Source: Myxococcales bacterium (lineage in GTDB: Bacteria > Myxococcota_A > UBA9042). From it: a stretch of 64,000 bases of DNA. The stretch spans positions 1-64,000 of the forward strand of contig SHZF01000012.1 in assembly GCA_009692425.1 (NCBI GenBank). The letters run 5' to 3'. Positions 49,416 to 58,965 of this stretch are shown one piece after another. Position 1 is the first letter of the stretch. Every line of letters begins with the position of its first letter. A program made the position numbers and the translations under genes. The notes under the pieces were generated by a model. That model was not told the origin of the DNA. It made no database searches and saw only the letters and a program-made list of their open reading frames with translations.

Positions 49416-51272
49416 TTGAGCATGGCTCCCGCGAAACTGACGCTGCGCGCGCTGTCTGGCGACCTGCAAGGCCAAGCGTTCCACGTCGAGCGCGAGTTCA
49501 TCATCGGCCGATCGACGACGTGCGGCATCTTTGTTCCCGACCGCCGCATCAGCCGCGAGCACTCGCGGGTCTGGCTGGAGGACGGCGCGCTGTGGGTCGA
49601 GGACCTCGGCAGTCACAACGGCACCTACGTGAACGGCCAGCGCGTGACACGCCTCGCGATCCAGATCGGCGACACGATCCGGGTCGGCACGTCGCAATTC
49701 CTCGTCGAGAACGCCGCGCCAGAGATTTCAGAGTCGATTCGGCTCGTTGCCGACGACCCGGGAATGCAGCCCCGGCTTGTGCGCCGCGTGGAGCCGATTG
49801 CGCAACAGAACCTTGGCGCGGTCGTCGCCCAAGAGTACTTCAACGCGATCGGCATCGCTCCGGAGTCGGACCACTTTGCGCTGAGCAGCGAGCGCATCGA
49901 GGCCCTGTTCCAGCAGACGCGCCGTTTCGCGATCCTGTACGAGGTCTCCAAGGCACTGCAGCGCTACACGGACCTCCATACGACACTGCCGGGCGTGCTC
50001 GACCTCGTCCTGCAGGTCGTCGGCGGAGACCGCGCCGCCCTCGTGGTGCTCGACGAAGACAAACGGCTGGTGCCGAAAACCGTGCGCTTCGCCGACAAGA
50101 CGCTCGATCCGGCCGACCAACCCGAGATCGTGCTGTCGAAGACCGTGGCCGATTATGTGCTGACCGAGCGCTGTGCCGTCATCACCGCGGATGCCTCGAC
50201 GGATGTGCGCTTTGCCTCGGCCGAGTCGGTGGTGCTCAACAACATCCGCTCGCTGCTGGTCGTGCCGGTGCTCGTCGGCAACCGGATGTTGGGGTTGCTG
50301 GAGTTCGAGAACACCCGCAACATCAACGGCTACAACGAAAACGACATGCACCTGGTGAGCATCGTGGCCTCGACCCTGGGCGTGGCGATCGACCACTACG
50401 CAATGTCACAGGCGCGCGAGCGGGCGATCGGCCAATTGCAGGCGGCGCAAGAGCAGTTGATTGCGACGCAGGAGCGCCTCGTCATCTCGGAGCGCATGGG
50501 CGTGCTGGGGCGCCTGTCGTCGGGCATCGCGCACGAAGTGAAGAACCACCTGAGCCCGTTCATGCTGGCCGACATGATCGCTAGCAAGTACCCGGATGAT
50601 CAGGAGATTAAAGAAGCCTCGGAACTGATGCTCGAAGCCCAGCAGCGCATCCTGGGTCTGGTCGACGAGATCCGCACGTTCGCGTCGGGCACGCAGGCCT
50701 CGGTCAACATCGCACCGCACGACATGTGTTCGGTGATCGAGGGCGTGGTGCGCTTCCTGCGCTGCGATCGGGCGGTCAAGCAGGCGACGATCCGGTTCGA
50801 GCCGGAGGCGCGGCCGCTCGTGTTCATGGACGCGCACCGCATCCGTCAGGTGCTGATCAACCTGATTCGCAACGCCGCCGACGCCCTGCCGCCACGCGAC
50901 GGGCACATCGAGATCGGCGTTCGCGTCGATGGCCCCAACGTGCAGGTCGAGGTCTGCGACAACGGGCGCGGCATCCCGGCAGACGTGGGCAAGCGCATCT
51001 TTGAGGCGTTCTTCACGACGAAGGGCGACAAGGGCCTCGGCCTCGGCCTCGACATCTCGCGGCAGATCGTCATCGCGCACGGCGGCGCACTGACGTTCGA
51101 GTCGGAGCCGGGCATCGGCACGGTGTTCCTGCTGACGCTGCCGTTGCTGCACACGCGCAGCGAGGACATCCCCTTCGACGACATGTTGACGGACCCCCTG
51201 GCGGTGGGGATGGCTCCGCTGGCCCTCGACGCGGCGCCGGACGCCGGCCAGCGGCCCGAGGCTGCGGGCTGA
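49416..51272 (+). CDS. FHA-GAF sensor histidine kinase
   Basis: FHA: FIIGRSTTCGIFVPDRRISREHSRVWLE...GSHNGTYVNGQRV; GAF-like middle; GIAHEVKNHLSPF H-box; NLIRNAADALP and GRGIPADVGKRIFEAFFTTKGDKGLGLGL. Confidence 0.93.
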   Translation: MSMAPAKLTLRALSGDLQGQAFHVEREFIIGRSTTCGIFVPDRRISREHSRVWLEDGALWVEDLGSHNGTYVNGQRVTRLAIQIGDTIRVGTSQFLVENAAPEISESIRLVADDPGMQPRLVRRVEPIAQQNLGAVVAQEYFNAIGIAPESDHFALSSERIEALFQQTRRFAILYEVSKALQRYTDLHTTLPGVLDLVLQVVGGDRAALVVLDEDKRLVPKTVRFADKTLDPADQPEIVLSKTVADYVLTERCAVITADASTDVRFASAESVVLNNIRSLLVVPVLVGNRMLGLLEFENTRNINGYNENDMHLVSIVASTLGVAIDHYAMSQARERAIGQLQAAQEQLIATQERLVISERMGVLGRLSSGIAHEVKNHLSPFMLADMIASKYPDDQEIKEASELMLEAQQRILGLVDEIRTFASGTQASVNIAPHDMCSVIEGVVRFLRCDRAVKQATIRFEPEARPLVFMDAHRIRQVLINLIRNAADALPPRDGHIEIGVRVDGPNVQVEVCDNGRGIPADVGKRIFEAFFTTKGDKGLGLGLDISRQIVIAHGGALTFESEPGIGTVFLLTLPLLHTRSEDIPFDDMLTDPLAVGMAPLALDAAPDAGQRPEAAG

Positions 51273-52228
51273 TGCGGGGCCCCGAGCGTCAGCACCATGT
51301 CGGCGAGCCGGTGCGGGTCCAGCGCGTGGCGCTCGTGCGCAAGACGACGGCCCTCGATGCCCAGGCGCGTCACCCTGACGCCAAGCTGGCGCGCGCGCTC
51401 GCAAGCCGTGACCCCAGCGCAGACCGCGTGCGGTTGGCCCACGACGAACACGTCCACTGCACAGCGACGGTCGAGGCCGAACTGCGCAAGGCGGGCGTGC
51501 AGGTGCGCATCGTGGATGGGTTTTCGCGCCGCGACGCCCAGTGGGCCGACCTCGTCGTCACGGTCGGTGGCGACGGCACGTTCCTGCGCGCGTCGCACCA
51601 CGTCGATGCGGGCGTTCACGGCGACGGCGTCCCGATGCTGGCGGTGAACAGCGCGGTGTCGTCGTCCGTCGGCTGGTTCTGTGCGGCGACTGCCACCGAC
51701 TTCGCTGACGTGCTGGGCGACGTGCTCGCGGGGCGCCTGCGCAGCCGTGGCCTGTGGCGCATGCAAGTGCGCATCAACGGCCGCCCGCTGCGCGACCTCG
51801 CGCTGAACGATGTGCTGCTGGCGCACCGCGTGCCGGCGGAGACGACCCGCTACGAACTGCGGCTGTTGGGCGCGACGCAGGATCAGCGCTCGTCGGGCAT
51901 CTGGGTCGCGACCCCGGCGGGCTCCACGGCGGCGATCCGGTCTGCGGGCGGCAGCGTCATGGACCTCGAAGCGCGCGCCCTCCAATTCCGGGTGCGCGAA
52001 CTGATGGGCTGGGCGGTCCAGGGCGAGCCGATTGCGGGCGGCGTGTTCGACGACGGCTTGGTCGCCGTATCGCGCATGGCCACCGGGATGCTGTACATCG
52101 ACGGCAACCACCGCCGTGTCGCGTTCGGCTTCGGCGACCGCATCGATTTTCGCTGTGCGGAGCGACCGATGCCGTGGATCGCCCCGCGCGAACTCGATCA
52201 GCGCCGGGCCCGCGCGATGGCGGGGTAG
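51272..52228 (+). CDS. NAD(+)/NADH kinase family protein
   Basis: VTVGGDGTFLRASHHV; LALNDVLLAHRVPAETTRYEL; IWVATPAGSTAAIRSAGG. Start overlaps the kinase stop. Confidence 0.88.
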   Translation: MRGPERQHHVGEPVRVQRVALVRKTTALDAQARHPDAKLARALASRDPSADRVRLAHDEHVHCTATVEAELRKAGVQVRIVDGFSRRDAQWADLVVTVGGDGTFLRASHHVDAGVHGDGVPMLAVNSAVSSSVGWFCAATATDFADVLGDVLAGRLRSRGLWRMQVRINGRPLRDLALNDVLLAHRVPAETTRYELRLLGATQDQRSSGIWVATPAGSTAAIRSAGGSVMDLEARALQFRVRELMGWAVQGEPIAGGVFDDGLVAVSRMATGMLYIDGNHRRVAFGFGDRIDFRCAERPMPWIAPRELDQRRARAMAG

Positions 52229-52250
52229 CGCCGGCGGGCCGGGGCGCGCC

Positions 52251-52411
52251 ATACCACAGCCCGCCCAATCGGATCGAGGGCTCGCGACGAACGCGGCGAG
52301 CGAGACAAGGCGCGAAGGAGAAAGAATAGTAGGACGATTTCGAGCGTGGGCAACGCAGCCGCAGCCGTCGCGGGCGAGCAGGTACCGAGCAGAATTCAAG
52401 GGATTTTGTAT
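52251..52411 (-). repeat. Palindromic repeat element, long form, inverted orientation (copy E, about 161 bp)
   Basis: Reverse complement atacaaaatcccttgaattctgctcgg...gcgacggctgcggctgcg...cctcgatccgattgggcgggctgtggtat aligns end to end with copy D; abuts the TGA stop of the minus-strand ORF 52411..53358. Confidence 0.9.
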
Positions 52412-53358
52412 CAGTCAACAGTTGGTGATCGAGGCGCCTCGTGCGACCCGGAACCCCGGCTGATCGCGTCACAGCGAGCGATTTCTCCCGGCTCTTGTGC
52501 GGTCAGGCCGCGCCCCCTGCGGCGCACGATCGCCCAGCCGACGTGGGTCGTGTGGCCCGCGACGGGGCAGGCGTCTTCGAATACCGTGGGGGCTCCCGCC
52601 GCCGCGTGGATGCTGCCGCTCGTGTTCGGCGCATCGCGCCCACCAAGCGCCCATGCCTGGGCCAGCCGCACCGCTTCGGCTGCCGTCACGTGGCCGCAGC
52701 GCCGCCGGCGCAGGAAGCGGCCGCACTCGCCGCATCCGGGCGCCCGGGCCAGCACGGTCAGGGCGCGGGCCACGACGACGGCAACGAATGCGGCGCCACC
52801 GACCAGGAGCGCCACATGCAGCGGCAGCGGCATCGACGCGCGCCGCTCGCGGCCGGGGGACCGCAACACGACGAGGCCGGCGCGCAGTTGTACCAGCGCG
52901 GCGGCAACGACGCCCGTGCGGCCGGTTTCGGCCTGGAGCCCGAGATCGACGAATTCGGCCGGAGAGCCGACCCCGGAAGCTGCGAATTCGTGCGTAAGAA
53001 TCGGCGATTCCCTGTCGACGACCTGCACCTGCTCCCAGCGGAACAGTGCGGCGTCGGTGGCGCGCGCTACACCGAGCCAGGCCAACGCCGCAACGGCCGC
53101 GACGCCCCAGCGCCCTGCCCCTGGCCGCGCCCGGCAGACATGGTGGCAAAACACGCCGCTCGCCGAGATCGCCAAGGCGCCCGCAACTTCATAGAAGCCG
53201 AGCACGAGGACCGTGCGCCCGGCGGCACCGCATGCCAGCCCGAAAACAGCCGCCGCCGCCACCGTGCCGATGCTGGCAACGGCTGCGCGCGCGAACGAGC
53301 GGGCGTGGTGATGCGCGCCCGCTGCCGGGAAGGAAGCAAACAACCGGGGCTTGGGCAA
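52411..53358 (-). CDS. Integral membrane protein of unknown function
   Basis: Several hydrophobic segments (AVASIGTVAAAAVFGLACGAAGRTVLVLGFYEVAGALAISASGVF; LHVALLVGGAAFVAVVVARALTVLA); CGECGRF Cys motif. Confidence 0.55.
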   Translation of the reverse strand: MPKPRLFASFPAAGAHHHARSFARAAVASIGTVAAAAVFGLACGAAGRTVLVLGFYEVAGALAISASGVFCHHVCRARPGAGRWGVAAVAALAWLGVARATDAALFRWEQVQVVDRESPILTHEFAASGVGSPAEFVDLGLQAETGRTGVVAAALVQLRAGLVVLRSPGRERRASMPLPLHVALLVGGAAFVAVVVARALTVLARAPGCGECGRFLRRRRCGHVTAAEAVRLAQAWALGGRDAPNTSGSIHAAAGAPTVFEDACPVAGHTTHVGWAIVRRRGRGLTAQEPGEIARCDAISRGSGSHEAPRSPTVD

Positions 53359-53384
53359 CAGGTTCGCAGGCTACAGTGGGGCGC

Positions 53385-54377
53385 CTACGCTGGCGGATAC
53401 AGCTTGGCCACTGCAATCGCGACATCGACGAATTCGACGACCTTGTCTGCCGATGGCGGCACTTGCCAGATCGTCAGGCCGAGCATGCCGTCGTGCACGC
53501 GCAGGTCGATCGGGTCGAAAGCCCGCATCTGGAAGCCGACATCGCCCGACAGCAGCGACTCCGCGCTGGCGCCCTGGCTCAGCCGCAGTTTGTACCCTTC
53601 TGGCACGCGCGCATCGTGGACTTCAGGCGCGTCGAGGTCCGGCAAGTCGAGGCCCGTGGGTGGCGCAACCGGCCCGAAGCGCACTACGGTGTGCGGATCG
53701 ACCTTCGACAGGACGAGCACGCGCACGAACCGGTCGCCTTCGCCGGCCTCGGGCGGGCTCGCCTCGATCTTGAGCGCGTAGCCCTTGTACTCGCCATGCG
53801 CCGTCGTCTTCTCGGTCTGCTCGACCGACAGCCCGAGCTTGGGCGCGGCCTGCGCGACGTTGTCGTTGCGGCGGCGGATCGCGCGGAACAGCGCGATCGC
53901 CCCGACGCCGAGCAGCACGACCAGCGCGCCGAGCGCCGCGGCCTTGCCGGGGTCGTACTTCGCCTTGGGGGTCTGCCGCACACACTTGTCGATTTCGTCA
54001 GACGGCTGCCCGACCTTGGCTTTTGCCATGCAGTCCGCGATGACGTCGGCCGCCAAGCTCTTGTACACCTCGTTGACGGCCTCGAACTTCTTCTGCCGCC
54101 GCGAGCGCCAGTACTCCGCAAAGCGCGGCTCGGCGCGCAGCAGTTCGGCGTTGTCGTACTGGTCCGGGTCTTCTCCACGCGCGGCCGCCTCAGACTTGCG
54201 CTTCTTCTGGTAATCGACCAGGGCAGTATCCTGCTCCAAGTCGGCGCGCACTTCGGCGAGCTTGGTGGCGTCTTCTGGCGTCGCCTTTTCGATCTCGGCG
54301 CAACCGAAGCCGAGGGCGCCGGCAAGTGCAGCGACCACCCAGGCGGGGCCGAAGGCAAGGGGACGGTGAAGGTGCAT
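53385..54377 (-). CDS. Membrane-anchored lipoprotein of unknown function
   Basis: MHLHRPLAFGPAWVVAALAGALGFGCAEIEK lipobox-like; internal TM ALGALVVLLGVGAIALFRAIRRR. Confidence 0.7.
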   Translation of the reverse strand: MHLHRPLAFGPAWVVAALAGALGFGCAEIEKATPEDATKLAEVRADLEQDTALVDYQKKRKSEAAARGEDPDQYDNAELLRAEPRFAEYWRSRRQKKFEAVNEVYKSLAADVIADCMAKAKVGQPSDEIDKCVRQTPKAKYDPGKAAALGALVVLLGVGAIALFRAIRRRNDNVAQAAPKLGLSVEQTEKTTAHGEYKGYALKIEASPPEAGEGDRFVRVLVLSKVDPHTVVRFGPVAPPTGLDLPDLDAPEVHDARVPEGYKLRLSQGASAESLLSGDVGFQMRAFDPIDLRVHDGMLGLTIWQVPPSADKVVEFVDVAIAVAKLYPPA

Positions 54378-54482
54378 GAGATTCCTCCGCTTCCGAGAAC
54401 ACGCTTTCGAGAAAGTATGCCAGAAGCGCCGCGATGCTAGCACGCGGAGGTAGGGAACGCAATTCCGTGGCCGATTGCAATC

Positions 54483-56303
54483 TTGCGGGGTTCCGACGGG
54501 TTGCGGCGCGTGCATCGCCAGGGCTGGCCAGCCATCGTCGCGGCGGTGCATGCTGCGGGCCGGGCCGAACCGGACCGTGAAAGGCGCAACGACGTGCAGC
54601 GAGGGGCCGCCTGGATCGTCGCGTGTGCGAGCCTCGCGGCAGGCGCTCCGGGCGTCGCCCAGCCCGTGCGGGTTGCCGTGCGAGCGCGCACGGTGATGCA
54701 GGCGACGGTGGTGGGCGGGCCAGGCGAACTCACGGTGCTCGGCAGCTTGCGTGCCGTGCACACCGATGCGGTGGCCGACGTCGATGTCGAGGTGGCCGTC
54801 GAGACGCCGGGCGCCACGTTTGATCTGGCACGGCGCGTGCAGACGGCGCACACCGGCGCGGACGGCAGTTTTCGGGCCACATTCGCGCGCATCGCAGGCG
54901 GCGCGGCGGACCCGGCGGTGCGCGTCGAGGCACGCTTCGCCGGGTCGCCGCGCTTCGGCCTGGCAGCCCTCGACATCGTGTCCGACCTCGACAAGCCCGA
55001 AGCGAGCGTGGCCGTCGTCGTTCCGCGGCGAGTGCTCACCGACGCGCCCGGCGTCCCGGTCGGAGTGAGCGTTCGCATGGGCGATGCGCCGTGGAGCGGC
55101 GTCGAGGTGCAGTGGCGCATCGACGACCAGCCGTTGCTGGTTGTGCGCACGCGCGGCGACGGCGGCGCCGACGCGGTGGTTCCGGTCGGGCAGTTCGTCG
55201 GGCTGGGTGGCCACCGCGTCGAAGCGCGCGTGGCAGCCGATGGCAGCAGCAACGGGGGCGCGGCCGTGGCGCATGTCGAACTCGTGGCCGCCGTCCAGGT
55301 CGAACTTGCCGTGCAGCCGGGCAAGCCGGGGGCGCCGTGCGGCGCTGACGATTGGTGCGTCGAGGGCGAGGTGCGCACCGTGGGCTTCCGCGCGGCACCC
55401 GTGCCGAACGCGGCGGTATCGCTGCACGCCGACCACCAACTGCTCGGCACGCTGGTGGCGGACGGTGACGGTCGCTTCGCCGCCGTCCTGCACGCCGATG
55501 CCCTGCGCCGCCTGCTCGCGCCGGGAGCGGTCGGGCTGGTCGCGCGGGGCTGGTCGCCGCTGCCGCACCACGAGGTCGGCTGGTCGAAGATTGCCGTCAT
55601 CGACCTGCCCCCAGCCACCGAGGTGCTGCCCGCGCTGTATGCCGCCCTGTTGTTTGCCCTGTTGGGCGGCGCCGCGCTGCGGGTGTGGTGGCGGCGCCGC
55701 AACGAGCGCGCCCTGCTGGACCAGATCGAGACATCGGCCGCGGGGCTGCCAATCGAAACCGTGCGGCGCGTCGGCGCTGGCGGCGAGCCCTCTTGCGCGC
55801 TGCGTGGCCGCGTGCTGCACGGCGAGTCGGGCCGCGGTGCTGCGGCACAGTTGGCGGTGCGGCCGGCGGGCGCTGCGAAAGAATCCGCGCCCGCCGCGCT
55901 GGTGTACGCCCCCGACGGGGCGTTCCGCATCGACACGTTGGCGCCCGGTCGCTGGCAACTCGATGTCCGCGTTGACGACCACGACGACCTGCACATCGAC
56001 CTGGCGTTGCCGCACGACGGCACGTATGACGGCTGCGACTTGCTGCCCCGCAGCTGCCGTGCCCTGGTGCGCGGGGCGTTTTCTGCCGCTGTGCGTCGCG
56101 CATCCGGGCGGCCGGTCGATTGGTCGCGCGAGACTCCGCGCGAGGCAGCCCCGCGCTGGACCGTCGCCTTGCGGCGCGGCCATGGCGAGGTGCGCGCCGC
56201 CGTACACGCCATCGAGCGCGCGCTTTATGGGCGTGCAGCGGCGCGACCGAGCGCCACGGCGGCCCAGGAGGCCCTTGCGCGCGTCGATGAGGCCCAGCCA
56301 TGA
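54483..56303 (+). CDS. Secreted/membrane protein with Ig-like and carboxypeptidase-regulatory-like domains
   Basis: Regular beta-domain text (VRVEARFAGSPRFG, RVEARVAADGSSNGGA); TM VLPALYAALLFALLGGAALRVWW; the annotated start is uncertain. Confidence 0.6.
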   Translation: MRGSDGLRRVHRQGWPAIVAAVHAAGRAEPDRERRNDVQRGAAWIVACASLAAGAPGVAQPVRVAVRARTVMQATVVGGPGELTVLGSLRAVHTDAVADVDVEVAVETPGATFDLARRVQTAHTGADGSFRATFARIAGGAADPAVRVEARFAGSPRFGLAALDIVSDLDKPEASVAVVVPRRVLTDAPGVPVGVSVRMGDAPWSGVEVQWRIDDQPLLVVRTRGDGGADAVVPVGQFVGLGGHRVEARVAADGSSNGGAAVAHVELVAAVQVELAVQPGKPGAPCGADDWCVEGEVRTVGFRAAPVPNAAVSLHADHQLLGTLVADGDGRFAAVLHADALRRLLAPGAVGLVARGWSPLPHHEVGWSKIAVIDLPPATEVLPALYAALLFALLGGAALRVWWRRRNERALLDQIETSAAGLPIETVRRVGAGGEPSCALRGRVLHGESGRGAAAQLAVRPAGAAKESAPAALVYAPDGAFRIDTLAPGRWQLDVRVDDHDDLHIDLALPHDGTYDGCDLLPRSCRALVRGAFSAAVRRASGRPVDWSRETPREAAPRWTVALRRGHGEVRAAVHAIERALYGRAAARPSATAAQEALARVDEAQP

Positions 56304-57892
56304 CGATGCGGCACCGGGTGCTGCGCCCGACCGTGCATCTGGCCGGGCCCTGTGCCCGGCGGGCCGTCGCGCTGCGTGCTGTCGCGCTGGTGGCGGTCAC
56401 GCTGGCACCGGCAACTGCACAAGCCGATTTTGATGCGGCCTCGGACGACTGGACGGGCCTCACCTTGCTGGTGCGCACGCTGCTCAGCATCCACGTCCAG
56501 CTCGACATCCGATCGGACCTCGATTGGGGCGCAACCGACGAGCAGCACGTCGTGTGGCTCATCGCACCGGTGCAGCCACCGTCGCTGCGCGCCGTGGCCG
56601 ACCTCCGGCGCTTCGTCCACGCCGGCGGCAAGCTGGTCGTGTTGGACGACTTCGGTGCAGGGCGGTCGTGGCTCGCTCCCTTCGGCATCCGCCTGCGGCC
56701 CGATGGCGGCACGCGCGGGCCCGGGTTCGAGGGCGTGCCGCGCCTGCCCGAGGTTTACGTGGACCCGACGCCCGGCGACGCCGCGCGGGCCGCTCGCTGG
56801 CAGGGGCCACGCTCGCGGGTGCGCGCTGCCCAATTCCTGACACACAACCTCAAGGGCGCCGTGGTCTTGAACCGCCCGGCGCACCTGCGGGCAGATGACG
56901 ACGTGCCCGCACCGCAGCGTCCCGTGGCATGGGGCCACTTCGACGCCGAGAACGCGGCCTGGCTGATGGAGGTAGAATTCGGGCGCGGCCGCGTCCTTGC
57001 CGTGGCAGACTCGAGCGTGTTCATCAATGCGATGCTCGACCGCTTCTACGAGAATCAGCAATTCGCCGCCAACCTCGCCCTGTACCACTGCGTCCGCGAC
57101 CGCCCGTGCCGGGTGACACTGATCCCGCAACTGACCCGGGTCACAGGCACCTTCGTGGCACGTGAGCCTGCCGAGGTGGGCCCGGTTCGCACGGCATTGG
57201 GCCTGGTCGCCGACCTGCTGCAGCAGTTGGCCGCTGCCCTGCACGGCCCCATTGTGCAGCCAGCGCTGCTGGCGGCGGTCCTGCTGCTGTTGGGCCTGCC
57301 CGCAGTGGCGTTGGCGAAGGTGCCGGCGCCGCGCACACCGCCCCAACTGCAAGCGCCGCGCCGCACGAGTACGCAGTGGGATGCGGTCGGGGCCTGGCTT
57401 GCGAACGACATGGCAGACTACCGTCGTCCCGCTCGCCTGCTTGCCGCACACCTTGCCCGCCTGGTTGGCCGCCTCGACGCGGCAGCGCGACCCGGACTCG
57501 AGCGCGCCTCCGGCACAGGCGAGGGCGCCTCCGGCACGAGCGAAGCCGCGCGGCAAGGTTCGCGAGCACGGGCCGGCGCGGCGCGGCGGGCGGGCACCGG
57601 CTTCGGCATGGTGTTGCCAAACCACACGGTCGATGCCCTGGTGCGCAGTGGCCGCTGCTCGGAGCAGGCAGCGGACCGCCTGCGCCAGGTCTTTGCGGCC
57701 TTGCAGGCTGTCGTGCGCGAGGACGCCGAGCCCGTGACGCGCTCGCATTTCGGCCAACTGGCCGTCGAGGTCGAATGGGCCGAGTCACTGATCCGCCACA
57801 CGCATGTGCCCGAATCTGGCGCACTGCGCACGACGTCCGGCTACGGCCCGCTCGCCGACCCTGCCCCGCTCGAACCTTGGAGGATGCTGTGA
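56300..57892 (+). CDS. DUF4350-like membrane protein
   Basis: VVWLIAPVQPPSLRAVADLRRFVHAGGKLVVLDDFG...GRGRVLAVADSSVFINAML; operon position immediately upstream of moxR. Confidence 0.75.
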   Translation: MTMRHRVLRPTVHLAGPCARRAVALRAVALVAVTLAPATAQADFDAASDDWTGLTLLVRTLLSIHVQLDIRSDLDWGATDEQHVVWLIAPVQPPSLRAVADLRRFVHAGGKLVVLDDFGAGRSWLAPFGIRLRPDGGTRGPGFEGVPRLPEVYVDPTPGDAARAARWQGPRSRVRAAQFLTHNLKGAVVLNRPAHLRADDDVPAPQRPVAWGHFDAENAAWLMEVEFGRGRVLAVADSSVFINAMLDRFYENQQFAANLALYHCVRDRPCRVTLIPQLTRVTGTFVAREPAEVGPVRTALGLVADLLQQLAAALHGPIVQPALLAAVLLLLGLPAVALAKVPAPRTPPQLQAPRRTSTQWDAVGAWLANDMADYRRPARLLAAHLARLVGRLDAAARPGLERASGTGEGASGTSEAARQGSRARAGAARRAGTGFGMVLPNHTVDALVRSGRCSEQAADRLRQVFAALQAVVREDAEPVTRSHFGQLAVEVEWAESLIRHTHVPESGALRTTSGYGPLADPAPLEPWRML

Positions 57893-58962
57893 ACGATACC
57901 GACCTCGCGCCGGCAACCGCGGCCACGCCCGCCGCAGGGGATGCCACCCTTCGCATCGCCCTCGACCATGGCACGCTGGCCGCTGCCGTCGCCCTGCGCG
58001 ACCGTGTGACGCAGGAAGTTGCGCGCGTCTACATCGGCTCGCCCGACACCGTCGCCCTGCTGTTCGCGGCGCTGTTGGCGCGCGGCCACGTGCTGCTCGA
58101 AGGCGTGCCGGGCCTCGCGAAGACGACGCTGGCCAAGGCCGTCGCAGTGGCGGTGGGCTGCGATTTTCGCCGCATCCAGTTCACGCCAGATCTGCTGCCG
58201 GCCGACATTACGGGCACGTTCGTGTTCAACCAGAAGGCGCATGAATTCGAACTGCGGCGCGGCCCCCTCTTCGCCCAGGTCGTGCTGGCCGACGAGATCA
58301 ACCGGGCGCCGGCGAAAACCCAGTCCGCCCTGCTCGAAGCCATGCAGGAGCGCCAGGTGACGATCGAGGGGGCCACGCAACTGCTGCCCGACCCGTTCCT
58401 GGTGCTCGCGACGCAGAACCCGGTCGAGCAAGAGGGCGTCTACGTGCTGCCGGAGGCGCAGATCGACCGCTTCCTGATTCGCATCCGCCTGGAGTACCCG
58501 AGCGCCCGCGACGAGGTCCGTATGCTGCAGACCTACGACCGCCCGGTGCCGGGGCTGGCCGCGGTGACGACGGTGGCCGAAGTGCAACGGACGGCGGCGG
58601 CGGCCGATGCGGTGCACGTCGAGGAGAAGCTGCTGGCCTTTGCCGTGCGCCTCGTCCAAGCGACCCGGGCTCACCCGCGGGTCGCGCTGGGGGCGTCGCC
58701 GCGCGCGACGCTCGGCCTTGTGCGGCTGGCCAAGGCGTGGGCCCTGCTCCAGGGCCGCGACTTCGTGACACCCGACGACCTGCGCCAGTTGGCGGCGCCC
58801 GCGCTCGAACACCGCATCATGGTCACCACCGACGCAGCGATCGAGGGCGTGACGGCGGCGGCAGTGTTGCGAGACGTCTTGGCGCGGACTCGCCTGCAAG
58901 AAGGGCAGCCGGGTGTCACGTTGCCGCGCGCCGACGTTCACCTCGATCTGGCCGGGGCCTGA
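57889..58962 (+). CDS. MoxR-family AAA ATPase
   Basis: GHVLLEGVPGLAKTTLAKAVAVAVGCDFRRIQFTPDLLPADITGTFVFNQ; VVLADEINRAPAKTQSALLEAMQERQVTIEG. GTG start overlaps the upstream TGA. Confidence 0.96.
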   Translation: MNDTDLAPATAATPAAGDATLRIALDHGTLAAAVALRDRVTQEVARVYIGSPDTVALLFAALLARGHVLLEGVPGLAKTTLAKAVAVAVGCDFRRIQFTPDLLPADITGTFVFNQKAHEFELRRGPLFAQVVLADEINRAPAKTQSALLEAMQERQVTIEGATQLLPDPFLVLATQNPVEQEGVYVLPEAQIDRFLIRIRLEYPSARDEVRMLQTYDRPVPGLAAVTTVAEVQRTAAAADAVHVEEKLLAFAVRLVQATRAHPRVALGASPRATLGLVRLAKAWALLQGRDFVTPDDLRQLAAPALEHRIMVTTDAAIEGVTAAAVLRDVLARTRLQEGQPGVTLPRADVHLDLAGA

Positions 58963-58965
58963 GCG

